Shown here piece after piece: positions 10,628 to 21,885 of a stretch of DNA of 64,000 bases (position 1 is its first letter; each line of letters opens with the position of its first letter). The notes under the pieces were generated by a model. The model had not been told where the DNA came from, did no database searches, and saw only the letters and a list, made by a program, of their open reading frames with translations. Made by a program: the position numbers and the translations under genes. Source of the DNA: Oenanthe sinensis (taxonomy: Eukaryota > Streptophyta > Magnoliopsida > Apiales > Apiaceae); NCBI GenBank assembly GCA_028671895.1, contig CM053796.1:39244860-39308859 (forward strand), given 5' to 3'.

Positions 10628-11572
10628 CTAGATGTTATAAAGAGCTTTGATTCCTTGAACATCATCAGCATGCAAATCTTTTACAACTCCCGGAGGAATA
10701 GTTGGATACATAATTGCATCTTCCACCGAGCTATGATCAAGTCCAAGAAGGTGTCCAATTTCATGCAAAGCAACAGTCTCTAAATCAGTATAGCCAGCAA
10801 GAGCCCCTATAGACCAAAGCTCATCCGCATCACAATGAAATCTTCCATTTGTTGGTGCAAAAGCATGAGCAAGAATTCCACCTTGACCATCAAAAGAATA
10901 ACCATCTCCATGGTCGCCACGTTCGAAACCAATCTTTATATCCGAATTTTCAAAATCGAGAGTTTCTTCGAAAGTGAAATATTGTGTGTACAAAGTCCAT
11001 TTGTCGAATGCTCTAACAAAAGCCGGGATAGCATCTGGATGCGTAGTGCCAAGATCAAACCAGTAAGTAAGGTGAGTCTTACCAACTGGCCATCTAGGAA
11101 AGCCTTGGAAGAAACTATAATGAGAGACTGTATGGATTTTTTTATGACCATTGTGGTGATGTCCTTGATGTGTTTTCTTGTTTTTTCCCATGCTACTGGT
11201 CCCGTTGATAACATCGGGCATTCCACACCGTGGCATCACCATCTTTGATAATGTTTCAAAATCTAGTGTTCCCGTGATCTTGAGATTATAGTTGGCCTGG
11301 TAGGTCTTCATAGCAGCCTCAAGAAAATCATCGAAATCATCATTATCATGTGTTTCCGAAGAATTATAGTTCAGGTATCCGAATTTGTTTAGGTATTCTT
11401 TTAGCTGACGAAGACCTGCTAGATTTTCTCCTTTTTTGCATCCTTGAAGATGCTTTAGAAATTCGAAAGATTGTGGCTTTCTAGTCTCAGGGTTTACGGA
11501 GTTGGATGGAACAAGGATCAGGAGCAGGGAGAGGAGAGATATGCATGATACGAGATGAAAATTTTGTGCCAT
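10628..11572 (-). CDS. Plant matrix metalloproteinase (matrixin, peptidase M10A)
   Basis: A secreted zinc endopeptidase expected to act in the apoplast on cell-wall or matrix proteins. It is a single exon of 314 aa. Residues 1-25 form a signal peptide (LLSLLLILVPSNS). A peptidoglycan-binding-like prodomain runs about 35-112. PRCGMPD at 114-120 is a full cysteine switch that keeps the zymogen latent. The zinc site HEIGHLLGLDH is at 270-280, the Met-turn AIMYP at 286-290, with the structural site HGDGYSFDGQGGILAHAFAP before it. I chose the start at 11572 because a TATA box lies only about 40 bp upstream; an in-frame ATG at 11638 lies beyond it and would spoil the signal peptide. A His-rich linker (HQGHHHNGH) follows the switch. 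It ends right after the catalytic domain (GIKALYNI), without the C-terminal hydrophobic or GPI tail found in many plant MMPs. All catalytic residues are present. Confidence 0.95.
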   Translation of the reverse strand: MAQNFHLVSCISLLSLLLILVPSNSVNPETRKPQSFEFLKHLQGCKKGENLAGLRQLKEYLNKFGYLNYNSSETHDNDDFDDFLEAAMKTYQANYNLKITGTLDFETLSKMVMPRCGMPDVINGTSSMGKNKKTHQGHHHNGHKKIHTVSHYSFFQGFPRWPVGKTHLTYWFDLGTTHPDAIPAFVRAFDKWTLYTQYFTFEETLDFENSDIKIGFERGDHGDGYSFDGQGGILAHAFAPTNGRFHCDADELWSIGALAGYTDLETVALHEIGHLLGLDHSSVEDAIMYPTIPPGVVKDLHADDVQGIKALYNI

Positions 11573-11611
11573 ATATATGTCTGGGATGGAAGATAAAAGG
11601 ACTAACAATTT

Positions 11612-11620
11612 TTTTATATA
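11612..11620 (-). promoter_or_regulatory. TATA box of the metalloproteinase gene
   Basis: On the minus strand this reads TATATAAAA, 40-48 bp upstream of the chosen ATG at 11572. The spacing implies a very short leader. Confidence 0.6.
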
Positions 11621-11639
11621 GGACCCAATTGTTACCAAA

Positions 11640-13550
11640 TTGCCGAATAATTATATATTTATTTCTCTTTGAGGGTACCTACTAATTAAAAATGTTTTGT
11701 ATGATTATGTTTTTAATTAATGTATTTGAAAATATGTTATAAAATTAAAATCAACTGTTAATTTGGTAAGCAGAAATTAATAATACAGTAATATAATAAT
11801 TATAATGTCAGAGGTAAATGTGAGTACATTTTCGTACACAAATGCATGCATGTATGTCAACTCCTCTCGTTGTACGTACAAAGCGAAGACTTTTACCTCT
11901 TCAAAGCAAATACCCATTCCATGAGTGTAATCAGTAATTTGAGAGTTATAATTTTAAGCTATAACCGGTCACAGAATTAGTATTTTGAGATATTCGGAAC
12001 TTAAATTAATTATTAATAATATTATTACTAATTTTTCCAAATAAAAAATTATACTAATTTTTCAAGGAAAATAAAGTTCTAAACTTTTAAATTTAATTTA
12101 AATTTTAATTTACGACAGATCTTTTCTTAGTCCGGCGCGCCTAGTAGGTGAGAAGAGAAAAGTTCATATACATATATAAATATATAATTAGTTCAATACC
12201 TAACCAATGGAACCGGTATTTTTTATAATAAAAAAGCCAAACCCCCCTTCTTCTTCTTAATTTAACAAAAACAAATGTACGTCTGGTCGATTTAGCAAGC
12301 AATTAATGCCTCAATTAAGCCACTCAGCACGCGTCCGAGTAGTTGGTCGGGATGTTATAAGAAAAGTTAAAGAAAATGTTAAGAAACTATCATAGATGAC
12401 TTTAGTACAAATCGATATGTACAGTATATAAATTTATTCTATATATTCCAAGTACAAATGGGCGAAATCTTTACACCTCACCCAAATATATTATATTATA
12501 AAAATTATTTTTTTATATTTTTCAGAAAATGAAAAATATATTTTAAATTTATTATATATTTGTATTAAAAAGGATACTTGGAGTATATAGAAGGCACTTT
12601 CAAATTGAGCTAATTTTGATCATAAATTAAAAATTATTCTTTTATATTTTTCAAAAACTGAAAAATATATTTTAAAATTTATTAAATATTTTTTCCTAAT
12701 TATATAATTTTTATTTTTTATTAGTTATATATTATGTATATATACTTGGAGTATATTTTTTTTAATAATTTGGCTATTAGAAGTCAGAGTTAACTCAGGA
12801 AAAGACACCAGATGATAAGCTCTATAACATTTGAGCTATCCAATATCAATTTTTAGATTCATTAATTTTACATATATCGTGATCGATTATAACGGAAATA
12901 CATGATATGCATATATATCTAAGTATAAAATGCTAGTATTTTGAATACTATATATTTCTCGTCAGTAACAAAGAAAAAACGTTAGAAGTGGAAAATAAAA
13001 TAGATCAAAAATTTATGATTTAGAATATTTTTGTAATATTATCATGATAGTTAAAGTTAATTTTTTTATATTAAATAATATTATGTAATTTTTTTTGTTC
13101 GTGTGAGATTTTAAATCTTACTATTAGCTTCACTAATAATGTTTCTAGTTACTTTTATATATTTTAATTAATAATCAAATTATTTTATAATCAATATTGA
13201 ACGTTTCATATATAGCAATAATTGTAATTGTAGGGTTTGATATATTGCTTACCTGTGATTTAATTTAGAAACAAAAGGAAAAGATTAAACCACATAATCA
13301 TACATGCTAATAAATAAAAATAAAAATAATATTGAAGTAATAAAAAGATATAGATAAGAAATCCTAAAAATTAAAATGAAAATGTAAGATAATAAAATAT
13401 TACAATTAATCTATTTATTAATAATATGATAATATAATAACATGTAATATTAATTAGAATTGAAAGTATTATTTAAATAATAAAAATAATATAAATTAAA
13501 AAAATAAAATAATAAAAATATTAAAAAGAAACATGGAATATAGACTACCC
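11640..13550. other. AT-rich intergenic DNA with a small repeat pair
   Basis: No coding frame seen. A segment containing AAAATATATTTTAAATTTAT occurs twice (about 12508-12590 and 12629-12752). An imperfect 17-bp inverted pair (TCTATATATTCCAAGTA at 12432 and TACTTGGAGTATATAGA at 12573) could bound a small MITE. The metalloproteinase promoter region is at the left; part of it (about 11811-11980) is copied at 13785-13970. Confidence 0.5.
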
Positions 13551-13559
13551 CTTGAAAGG

Positions 13560-13970
13560 GAGACAAAACATTCGAGTTTATTATTTATATTACACCCCAC
13601 CTGAACACAAGTACAATATAAGCAATCATTAAACATTTGCCAATAGAGATTCGCCGAACAAATACTTTCAACACCCAATCTATAAATTTATGAACAGATC
13701 GATCGAGAGCACATCTAGATGCTATAAAGTGCTTTGATTCCTTGAATATCATCGGTATGCAAATCTTTTACTAACTAGCAGCTAGTTATATGTTGGTATA
13801 TTTCCGTACGCAAATGCATGTCAACTCCTCTTGCCTCTTGGTATACAAAGCGAAGACTTTAACTTGTTCAAAGCAAAAGTTTATCATCCGTTACAAATAT
13901 ATAATGTAGTGAATGACAGGGTGACAGCACGTACAACTCCAAGTTATAATTTTAAGCATAAAACAGTGGA
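13560..13970 (-). pseudogene. Internally deleted duplicate of the metalloproteinase gene
   Basis: Read on the minus strand, 13772-13715 encodes KDLHTDDIQGIKALYSI and a stop, nearly the C-terminus of the gene at 10628 (KDLHADDVQGIKALYNI). The 3' flank to about 13570 also matches. To the right, 13785-13970 matches the parent's upstream region at about 11811-11980 (shared GCAAATGCATG, ATGTCAACTCCTCT and ACAAAGCGAAGACTTT). The roughly 1.1 kb between, covering start, signal peptide, prodomain and zinc site, is absent. It is therefore a tandem duplicate reduced to promoter plus last codons, and it cannot make a protease. Confidence 0.8.
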
Positions 13971-16110
13971 TACCATGGAGGCTGACGGAGCCGGTAACCC
14001 CACTTGGAATTTAATCACCTCACTTGAATTTATGTCGCTTGAAGAAGATTCTGAGCGAGTGAATTATATATATGTAGTTTGCCGCTAATCAGAGAGACTA
14101 TAAAGCTAGTTTGTCTACAGAATGAACGCCATGCACACACAATTTGTACCATAATTAACTTTTAGGTCATGAGCTGAGATTACATATATAATTGTATTAT
14201 AAGCAGCGTAAGAGGAACAAGTATACTAAGATAAAAAGTGAAGCAGTAATCAGTCAAAGAACATACCAAATAGCAGGTTTTTGATACTTTGATCAAGCGG
14301 TATTGTAGAGAACGGACAGACAGAGATTGAGATCTAGCCATCTAGGGCTCCTAACTTTACTTTTTGTTTTTACAAGTTCTATTTTTATAATTTTATCCAT
14401 TTTACATTTTTTTTTATTTTGACCAAACTAAACGTTTATTGACCGAATTACCGTTTATTGACCGAATTATCCATTTTTTGACCGTTTCTTATGAAAAACG
14501 TTTTTTTATACCGATTTTACTTAAAACGTTTGAAGAGGTACTATACACCGATTAATCAATGATTAATCCCGATTAATTATCAATTTTTAGAAAACTGTAC
14601 TCATCGCATATATATTGATCCAAGTTGTTAGAGTATTGTTATATATTAGTATTAATGTGTAACATATATATAACAAATTATTATGAAATGAGAAGTCAAA
14701 ACATCATCCACAAGTTTATCAAAAACACATAATTTGGATTAGAATTACATCAATAGTGTATTATTTTATCTAAAAGATTAAAAAATTTGGTCGGTCAGTC
14801 GGTACTGGGCCACAAGCCTAAAAAATATAAATAGATAGTATAATTTTACTTATTATAATACGGGACATAACTATATACATATCTATATTAACTAAAATTT
14901 TATTTTTAGGCCCAATTATATAATTATTGTAACACTGGTCCAAATTATATAATTTTACTTATTATAATACGGAGCCTAACTATATATATATATATATATA
15001 TATATTAACTAAAATTTTATTTTTTAGGCCCAGTTATATATTTATTATAACACCGGTTCAAATAAATATAATAAATTTATATAAAATAAAATAACATATA
15101 ATATTAACATAAATTCGTAATATTATAAAATTTTATATTAAATATCAATAAAAAAATTATTTTACTTAAATATTAATTAAGCAGGGTTATAAGATTGTAA
15201 TATAAAAGACCCATTAAACTAATTTCTCTCTAGTTCGGCTGGGCTGTTGATAGATTTTTTTTTTATATATAAACAAAATTTAATGTATTAGATTTTATTT
15301 TCAGGTTACTTTCATTATGAGTATTTGTTTAGATATTTCTCGTCCCGCTCCGTTGCTATTTAGTATATTTTGAAATTTTCACACATATTAAAAACATGTG
15401 CGTAATCATTTTTTGATACAATAACTTTTGGAAATTACACTTCATTGCATATATACAATTATTTACATCACTAAAAAGAGTATAATTTTAAAAGAATTCA
15501 ATTTGGGACCTATCCGCTCGGCTCTCTCTTTTCTAAACCCTAGCCTCAATTAAAATTTTTTGAGGGGGATTTAATCGGTTTTCACCGGTGAAAAATCCCA
15601 ATTCTTTTATTTTTCGTTTTTTTATTTAAAATCTTGTTTTTCTTGAATAAATTCCCTATTTATTTGGGTTTTGTTAGTCTCTTCTTGTGAGAGTTTGATT
15701 TTTGTTTTGTTGTATTTTGGTGTTTTTCATAAACAAGGTTATAGATCGTCATGATTTTAATAGGTTTGATTCACGGAAGAAGGTTAATAAGAGATCACAT
15801 TTATGGTCAATTACACGTAATAAGTACATACATTCAAATAATCTTTAAATCGCTTGGTTGACGTCTGTCCAATTTCAATTGTATTTGTTAATTTAGTATG
15901 ATTTTTGTTTAATAAATTGATTCTTTTTTTCAAAAAAAACATGAAAGCACATTTTTTTTCATAGTACTTGTTTTATATGACGTGTTTTAATATTTACAAT
16001 TTACAATTTACAATTAAATAACTTGAAATTCAGTTAAACGAAATCCAAAACAAACAAGCACATGAAACTGGACAGAAACACAATTGTCAGATCCAAAACG
16101 CAGTCTTCAA
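13971..16110. other. Intergenic DNA, no gene supported
   Basis: Short frames occur (for example 13831-14088) but overlap the duplicated promoter and have no recognisable domain. 15500-15720 has a leader-like look (CTCTCTCTTTTCTAAACCCTAG) followed by T-rich sequence; it may be an old promoter or 5'-UTR fragment. A tandem duplication at 14838-15060 is listed separately. Confidence 0.5.
14838..15060. repeat. Tandem duplication, period about 115 bp, with TA run
   Basis: ATAATTTTACTTATTATAAT followed by ACGG and, after a TA-rich part, AACTAAAATTTTATTTTTAG followed by GCCCA occur twice in the same order (from about 14840 and 14950). The second copy holds an expanded TA microsatellite (14981-15003). 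Confidence 0.75.
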
Positions 16111-16133
16111 CTGACGTACATGTATACACACAA

Positions 16134-16153
16134 ATACATGTACGTACATGTAT
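16134..16153. promoter_or_regulatory. 20-bp perfect palindrome with GTAC cores upstream of the LysM gene
   Basis: ATACATGTACGTACATGTAT is its own reverse complement. It lies 80-100 bp upstream of the ATG at 16234, and a TATAAATG motif starts at its right edge (16152). GTAC, the core bound by SBP/SPL factors, occurs at 16116, 16140 and 16144. The palindrome is seen; regulation by SPL proteins is inference. Confidence 0.5.
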
Positions 16154-16233
16154 AAATGCAAATGTATTTATGTATGATAATTAATTTACGAGGGACATAT
16201 ATCGAGTCGAATCGATAATATTGTACAAAAAAA

Positions 16234-18333
16234 ATGGAGAATGCATTTAGAAATAGTAACGGAATCGGAGATGATCGATTATCGCCATCATCGTTGAAGG
16301 TTTTTCGAATATCGTCTCCGGTTTATTCTTCGTCTTCATCCTCTTCATCTTCGCCATTTTCAGGTCGCCTTAGTGTCGGTTGTACAAACTACATTGAACA
16401 TCATGTATCTAAATTTGACACTTTAGCTGGTGTTGCTATTAAATATGGCGTCGAGGTATGAATTTTATATACATTCTTATGCATGTTACATTTTTCGAAT
16501 TTGATTTAATTGTTAATTAAGTTTAAGTGTTAGATTAAGTGAGGTGAAGTATATAATTATGGTTCACCTTTCTTTCCTTTTTTCTTTTTCCTGTGTGTTA
16601 GGTTTTTATAATGTGTGTTTAAAGTATTGTTTGTAATTTTTTATGGTTTAGAAAAATAGGGTAGGATTGGATGTTAATTTGTCAAGTTAAAAATTAATCT
16701 TAAAGTTGTCAACATAATCTTAGATCTTAGATTTGTCTAACTAATTTTGCGACTAGTGGTTTATCAGCATTATCTCCTTAAGATGAAGGCATGATTAATT
16801 ATTGATTTAATTTAGAATACATTGTGACATTATATAACAGGTGGCTGACATTAAGAAGATAAATGGTCTAGTGACTGATCTGCAAATGTTTGCTCGCAAG
16901 ACTCTTTGCATACCGGTACCAGGAAGGCATCCTCCATCGCCCTTTATGGGTAATGGTTTCCATGCAAAAGGGTACTGCGATGATCTATTTATGTTGTTTC
17001 TTCTTAGCAGTGTGGTAGAAATCGAAAATAGAATAGGGTACTCCGAATGATTAATTGGTGTAAAATTCGAACGTATTGCAATATTATCTGTAGTTTTATA
17101 GGTATTATAATCAGCAAATCAAGAATTTATAATTCTTGTCAAATTTTAGTAGTCTAAAGCTACTGTTGCCCTGTAAAATGTATCCATTGTATACAGACTC
17201 TGTAAAATGTCTTGAAATGAGCATTTAGCTAATGATAGGTAATCAATAAGTTGTGACACTGCAGTAGTGGTATATAATTCTGGTTATCTTTATGTGATAA
17301 GTATAGTCATCGTTGTTTTGACATGTCCAAGGCAGTGTAGAAGGATGAACATGATTGTTCTGCTACGAGGAGTACATGTACAGTGGGTGTAGAGGGCTCT
17401 ACTAGCGGCCTTCCAACGATTTTGGTGTATTTTAAATGAATTGAGTCTATAAACTTTCATTAGAATGTAATTTCTCTTATTGTGTTTGGCATGTATTGTG
17501 GCTTATTACTATAAATGTTTTTTTTTCACAGAACAAGCAGCACTGAGAAGAGTCCACCATCTAGGCGACGAGATTCTGATTTTTTTAATTCATTCCAATC
17601 ACTGAAGTTGACATCACCTCCCAAGCGGAAAGTGTCCCCAGCCATGGACAATCTACAAGGATATTATGGTCTTAAGCCACCAGATCAGGAGGCTGCACTT
17701 AAAGGATGTGAGATGGCTGTCTATCAGAGCGGAGGGTCTCATTACTTGGAGGATGGTCAATTTGGCAAGCCATCGCCTCATATGAATCCTCCTCTGAATG
17801 TTCACAGAAAAAGTAAAAGCGCAACTGATAATCGCAAACTTGAGAACGACGATTTAGCTAATAGGGGCTCAGTTGAAGCTTCTGAAATATCTGACTTTAA
17901 TAACTGGATTAGCAATTTAGTAAGTTGGAATATTCAGAAATCTAAAGCTGACTTCAAATCTCGTGCCCCGGAAATGTTACTTAAAGGAGATACAAGCAAT
18001 GGTGGATTTTCAAAGATTACGAGTAAAGGTTTAGCACTGAGGCAGAAAGCTGCTACTCGAACTGCCTCAGGGATTGATAGTGAAACAGGATTGCGATGTT
18101 CTACTTCTACAGCTGTGGAAGAATTTCCACGAGGAGACAGTCATAGTGTTGTAAAGAGGTCACCGAGTATGCCAAGTTTCAAAGATTCAGATTGTACCTC
18201 ATCCATCTGGCCAGCAGTTAATTGGAGTTTGAAGCCTGATCTGCAGGTGTTTTCACCTGTGGCCATTACAAGACCGATATTCGAGAGCTTGCCGAAGCCA
18301 ATCACTAGAAGAAACAAAACAGCTGTGGATTAA
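16234..18333 (+). CDS. Intracellular LysM-domain protein, three exons
   Basis: Exons 16234-16455, 16841-16971 and 17532-18333 join in frame to 384 aa. Splice sites are GAG|GTATGA / AACAG|GTG and AAAGG|GTACTG / TTCACAG|AAC. A Ser-rich N-terminus precedes one LysM (about residues 52-104: IEHHVSKFDTLAGVAIKYGV, then DIKKINGLVTDLQMFARKTL and CIPVPG), followed by RHPPSP. The C-terminal 275 residues are polar, Ser/Pro/Lys-rich and probably disordered (KSPPSRRRDSDFFNSF, SPPKRKVSP). There is no signal peptide or membrane segment, so it is not a chitin-receptor type. The layout matches a conserved plant family of cytosolic or nuclear LysM proteins (like Arabidopsis At5g08200 and At5g23130) of unclear role. 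Frames, phases and codon use look healthy. The GTAC palindrome lies in its promoter. Confidence 0.92.
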
Positions 18334-19245
18334 TTAGTAAAATTCATTATCCGCCTCTAAAACTCTCTCCTGAACATATTTCACCTCCGTGCCTACCATA
18401 ATTAGCCATTTCAGTTTTCTACTGGAAGCTTTAACGGTAACCTCGGCCCTGTGCCTCTATTTATTGGGCTGAGCAAGATACGAGAATCTGAAATTAGTAA
18501 ATATATATAGAAACGGAAGACAATCCAGTACTCTGGATAGGACGGTAAGAAAATGCCTGGATTAATCTGTTTATCAGTTCTTAGGATAATAGTATACAAT
18601 ATCAATTTTGGCCGAGTAGAATTTATATTTTCTCCACGGGCGTCGCAGTTCAAGTCAAGCGTTGTAACGAAGGACCTGGAACTAGTAATACAGTACAGCT
18701 CTATACAGATACTTGTTAGAGGTTCATGGGTCTTTTCAAAATATAGCAAATGTATATTAGATATGTAGATCTGTTTATGTAAAAGATGAAACAGCTTGGG
18801 TACAACGTTTGCAGATGTAGCTATGTATTAATGAATCCAGTTTTGTTGATTGATGTTACCTTGACATGTTGATTGATGTAGTTACTGCACTTCCAAAAGC
18901 TTTGGAAAAGAGTAATGAAAACAATTTCTGGTATATTTTCAATGTCTGCTTATAACTTCATATTTTGAACAAACATAACTCATTTCTATAGTACAGTTGT
19001 TAAAATACTAAACATCTGGATTTTAGTACACTCTAGAATTATCTACATAAACTTACAAGAGTGAACATACAAATGATCGACAAGGTAGCTTTCGGTCAGA
19101 TTAGGCCGGCCTCCAAAAGTAACGAAATGTCGGCTGTTGTCCATAGGGTATTATCGGCGGCTGAATCCATGGCCCTGTTAAAAAAATATAACAAAAAGTC
19201 AATCCACTTACAAAAGTTTGAGTAATTAGGCAATCAATTAATAGA
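18334..19245. other. LysM 3' UTR and intergenic space between convergent genes
   Basis: The first 400-500 bp are probably the LysM 3' UTR; possible weak poly(A) contexts such as ATTAATGAAT lie near 18827. The rest is the 3' flank of the minus-strand gene. No further coding sequence was seen. Confidence 0.5.
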
Positions 19246-21885
19246 TTAATGAAGATCTTGGCTAAACGGATGATCACCAGGGATTGGAGGCGGAGGTCTC
19301 TGGAGATATGATGATTGGATTAAATCATGTTGTGATGGAAGAGGAGGTGGTGGTGGAGGGGGTGGTGACGGGGGATTAGGTGGAAGTTTGGGCATTGGTG
19401 AAGGTGGCAAAGGAGGAGGAGGAGGAGGAGGAGATTCAGGTGGTGACGGTGGCAAAGGAGGAGGAAGAGGAGGAGAATCAGGGGGTGATGGTAATGAATT
19501 TTGCCCCAGAGAAAAAGTGTCTTCAGCTTCTTGACTGATTTCATCCGAACCTTTCCCTTCTGGGGGCATTGGCGAATGTGGCAATGGAGGAGGAAGAGGA
19601 GGTGAATCAGGTGGTGATGGTGGTAAATTTTGCCCCAGAGAAAAAGCGTCTTCAGCTTCTTGACAGATTTCATCCGAACCTTTCCCTTCTGCAGAAACTA
19701 TCGTTTTATCCTCCAAGGGTACCCAGACATCCTCCATTTCATACTCCTGAATACATGAAACCTCCGGGATTTTATCTTCGGCAACAAACACATGTGAAAA
19801 CAAATGGCCCGGTAACTGGAGTGTATCATTGCTGAGACAAAAACCAAGAATGTAAGACAGTCAAATTTCAAGTTGATTTTATAGATTGCAGTTTAAATGA
19901 GGAAGCACTGCAGTGTGTCTGTATCATAAGAGAGTATGTTAGGCATGAGGAAACTAATGCACATGCTTGTTTTTTCTCTATTTCAGTATGGTGTAAAGTA
20001 ATTGGTTGGCGTTTCACATAATTTGAATGTTCAAACATGACAGATCAGCAGATGCCCAGTCCTACAAACTTACTCATATTATGTCTTAGAAGAAAATCCT
20101 TAATAATTTTAGATTACAAATTAATGCAAGGGAAAAAATATCCGTGTTGTACTAAAGTTAATTACAATTAATGTAGAGGTGCTTAGCACAGATGCGTGAT
20201 TTCAATATGTTATTTTCAAAAATGATTCACTCAGGTGAAAGGTATCTTGGAAACTTTTTGACACTAACATGACGAAATGAAGAAATATTGATAAGGGTGC
20301 TAGTTCCTACTGAAGAAAGAAAGCTATGTACATATCTCACTGAAGAGAAGTCGTAAACAGGAACCGTGTTCCTAGCAGACTTCTGGATGGCCATCACACT
20401 TCTTATCAGAATCAAACCAGACTAAACTGATTAAAGTAGACAATAATTAATTAAAAAATGGGTTATTTTATATTGCAGATGTTCCCAACTAGTTTTGATC
20501 TATTAATGAGAACAATTTAGTAACCAAAATATATGCCAACGTTAGTTATGCCATTTAGGATATCCTTAAGAAAAAAAAAAAATCTGCAAGGCTTAGGTTT
20601 GTAACAGATATGCTCATGTATAGTTATCAAAGGTCGAGGGTCAGCGGAGCCATATGTTTACTTGAGCGTTTAAATTTCTTGTAATTGACCTTATTTAAAA
20701 GAAGAGAAGAAACAAATAAATACCGAAAGTAATAAAACATGCTAGATCTCAAGATATAATGATTTCTGACCTGCCATATTCTGAAATAAACTTGCCATAA
20801 ATCTCTCTTGCTTGACCATTAATGGCTCCGCCAGCTAGAGATTCTTTTTTAATAAAAATCTCCAGATCATCGATGTAAGGCTGAAGATATGATTCTGGTA
20901 AAATCCTCCTTTCGATCCATAATCGTAGAATCTGGAGTTGTAGATTGTAGTTATAAAAGGTTCTGGCGAAGTTGGAAAATTATTCAACTAATCATATTAA
21001 TAGGTAGATAATATATATATACCTTAGCGCATTGCTCATGATTCTCTCGAGGACCTACCCCAGATGGAGCTGCAGCTCTTAATAGGCGAGGCAGCTGATC
21101 TTGAATGATAGGAATAAAACAGTTCCCGACAATGTCTACAAAATTATCACTTAATAATTAATCCATTTGTACCAGACATACACTACTTAATAAACCATTC
21201 CAGACAATATCTTAGAATTAAACAGAAGAAACAATCGTCATAGTAAACAATTGCAAACAAATGAAGCAAAGAAAAGTAGAGAACATAATAATGATATCTA
21301 GTGATGCATTCTATCTGGGGTTTCTACCTTTCTGCTTATGTGAATTCTTGACGATGGAATCCACAAGAAAAAGCAGTTTTACTCTGTGATGCATATTTTT
21401 CTCTTTTTCCATCTTGAGTACGATAAGTTCAAATATCTGCACACAACAATATTTATCATCAGAGGAAAGTATATAAACACAACTACAATAGGTTAAGCAA
21501 AGCAGGAAATAGTTCCTTCCTTTTTCTCCTTTGCAATTGTAAGGAGATGCCTCATAGAAGGAGTAGACTCCTCACCGTTTGATTTTGACAAGGCACTAAT
21601 TTTTGCCTGTTGAGCAGCTTCGTTTTCTTCTCCAAGCCTATGCAAGGGAGAGCAAAAAATAAACAGTACATAAAAAAATACAATAACTGCAAATAGCCAA
21701 AAAGAAGGTACGTATACCTTGCACTATTTTGGTTACATCTAAGTAATGATTTTCGCCTTGTTTCAAATGACTCTGAAATTTCTCTCACAGCTTTGGCAAA
21801 GTCTTTAGCTAAATTTGAGTTGCCTCCAAGCTGAATCTCGACCTCGCCAGTAAACTGCTGGATATTAGAAGGTTCAACAAAAATC
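19246..21885 (-). CDS. HUA2-like protein fragment: partial CID domain and proline-rich C-terminus
   Basis: Minus-strand exons: 21718-21885, 21637 to about 21520, 21328-21436, 21023-21135, 20771-20931 and 19246-19831 (stop). Phases agree except after the second exon. LKMEKEKNMHHRVKLLFLVD, PRLLRAAAPSGVGPRENHEQ and LRLWIERRILPESYL match the second half of the CID (RNA polymerase II CTD-interacting) domain of ENHANCER OF AG-4/HUA2-type proteins, which act in pre-mRNA processing and flowering control. The last exon is proline-rich (PPPPPPPPLP), as in that family. Oddities: no start exon or PWWP domain is found; the CID helices normally before this block are absent; the second exon has no GT donor in the needed phase (GTGAGG at about 21576 is out of phase). 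Probably a truncated, decaying paralogue, though every other splice site is intact. Confidence 0.7.
19432..19689 (-). repeat. Two tandem 129-bp units encoding 43 residues
   Basis: In the last exon of the HUA2-like gene, EGKGSDEI(C/S)QEAED and FSLGQN with SPPDSPPLPPPLP occur twice, exactly 43 codons apart. Very few differences separate the copies, so the duplication is young. Confidence 0.9.

Noticed and set aside
10835..11248. Plus-strand open frame of 137 aa inside the metalloproteinase gene
   Set aside because: It is antisense to a clearly conserved protease frame.
13831..14088. Open frame of 85 aa
   Set aside because: It starts within sequence copied from the metalloproteinase upstream region and has no similarity or splice context.
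19320..19673. Second minus-strand frame rich in His and Leu
   Set aside because: It is a frame-shifted shadow of the proline-rich exon of the HUA2-like gene.
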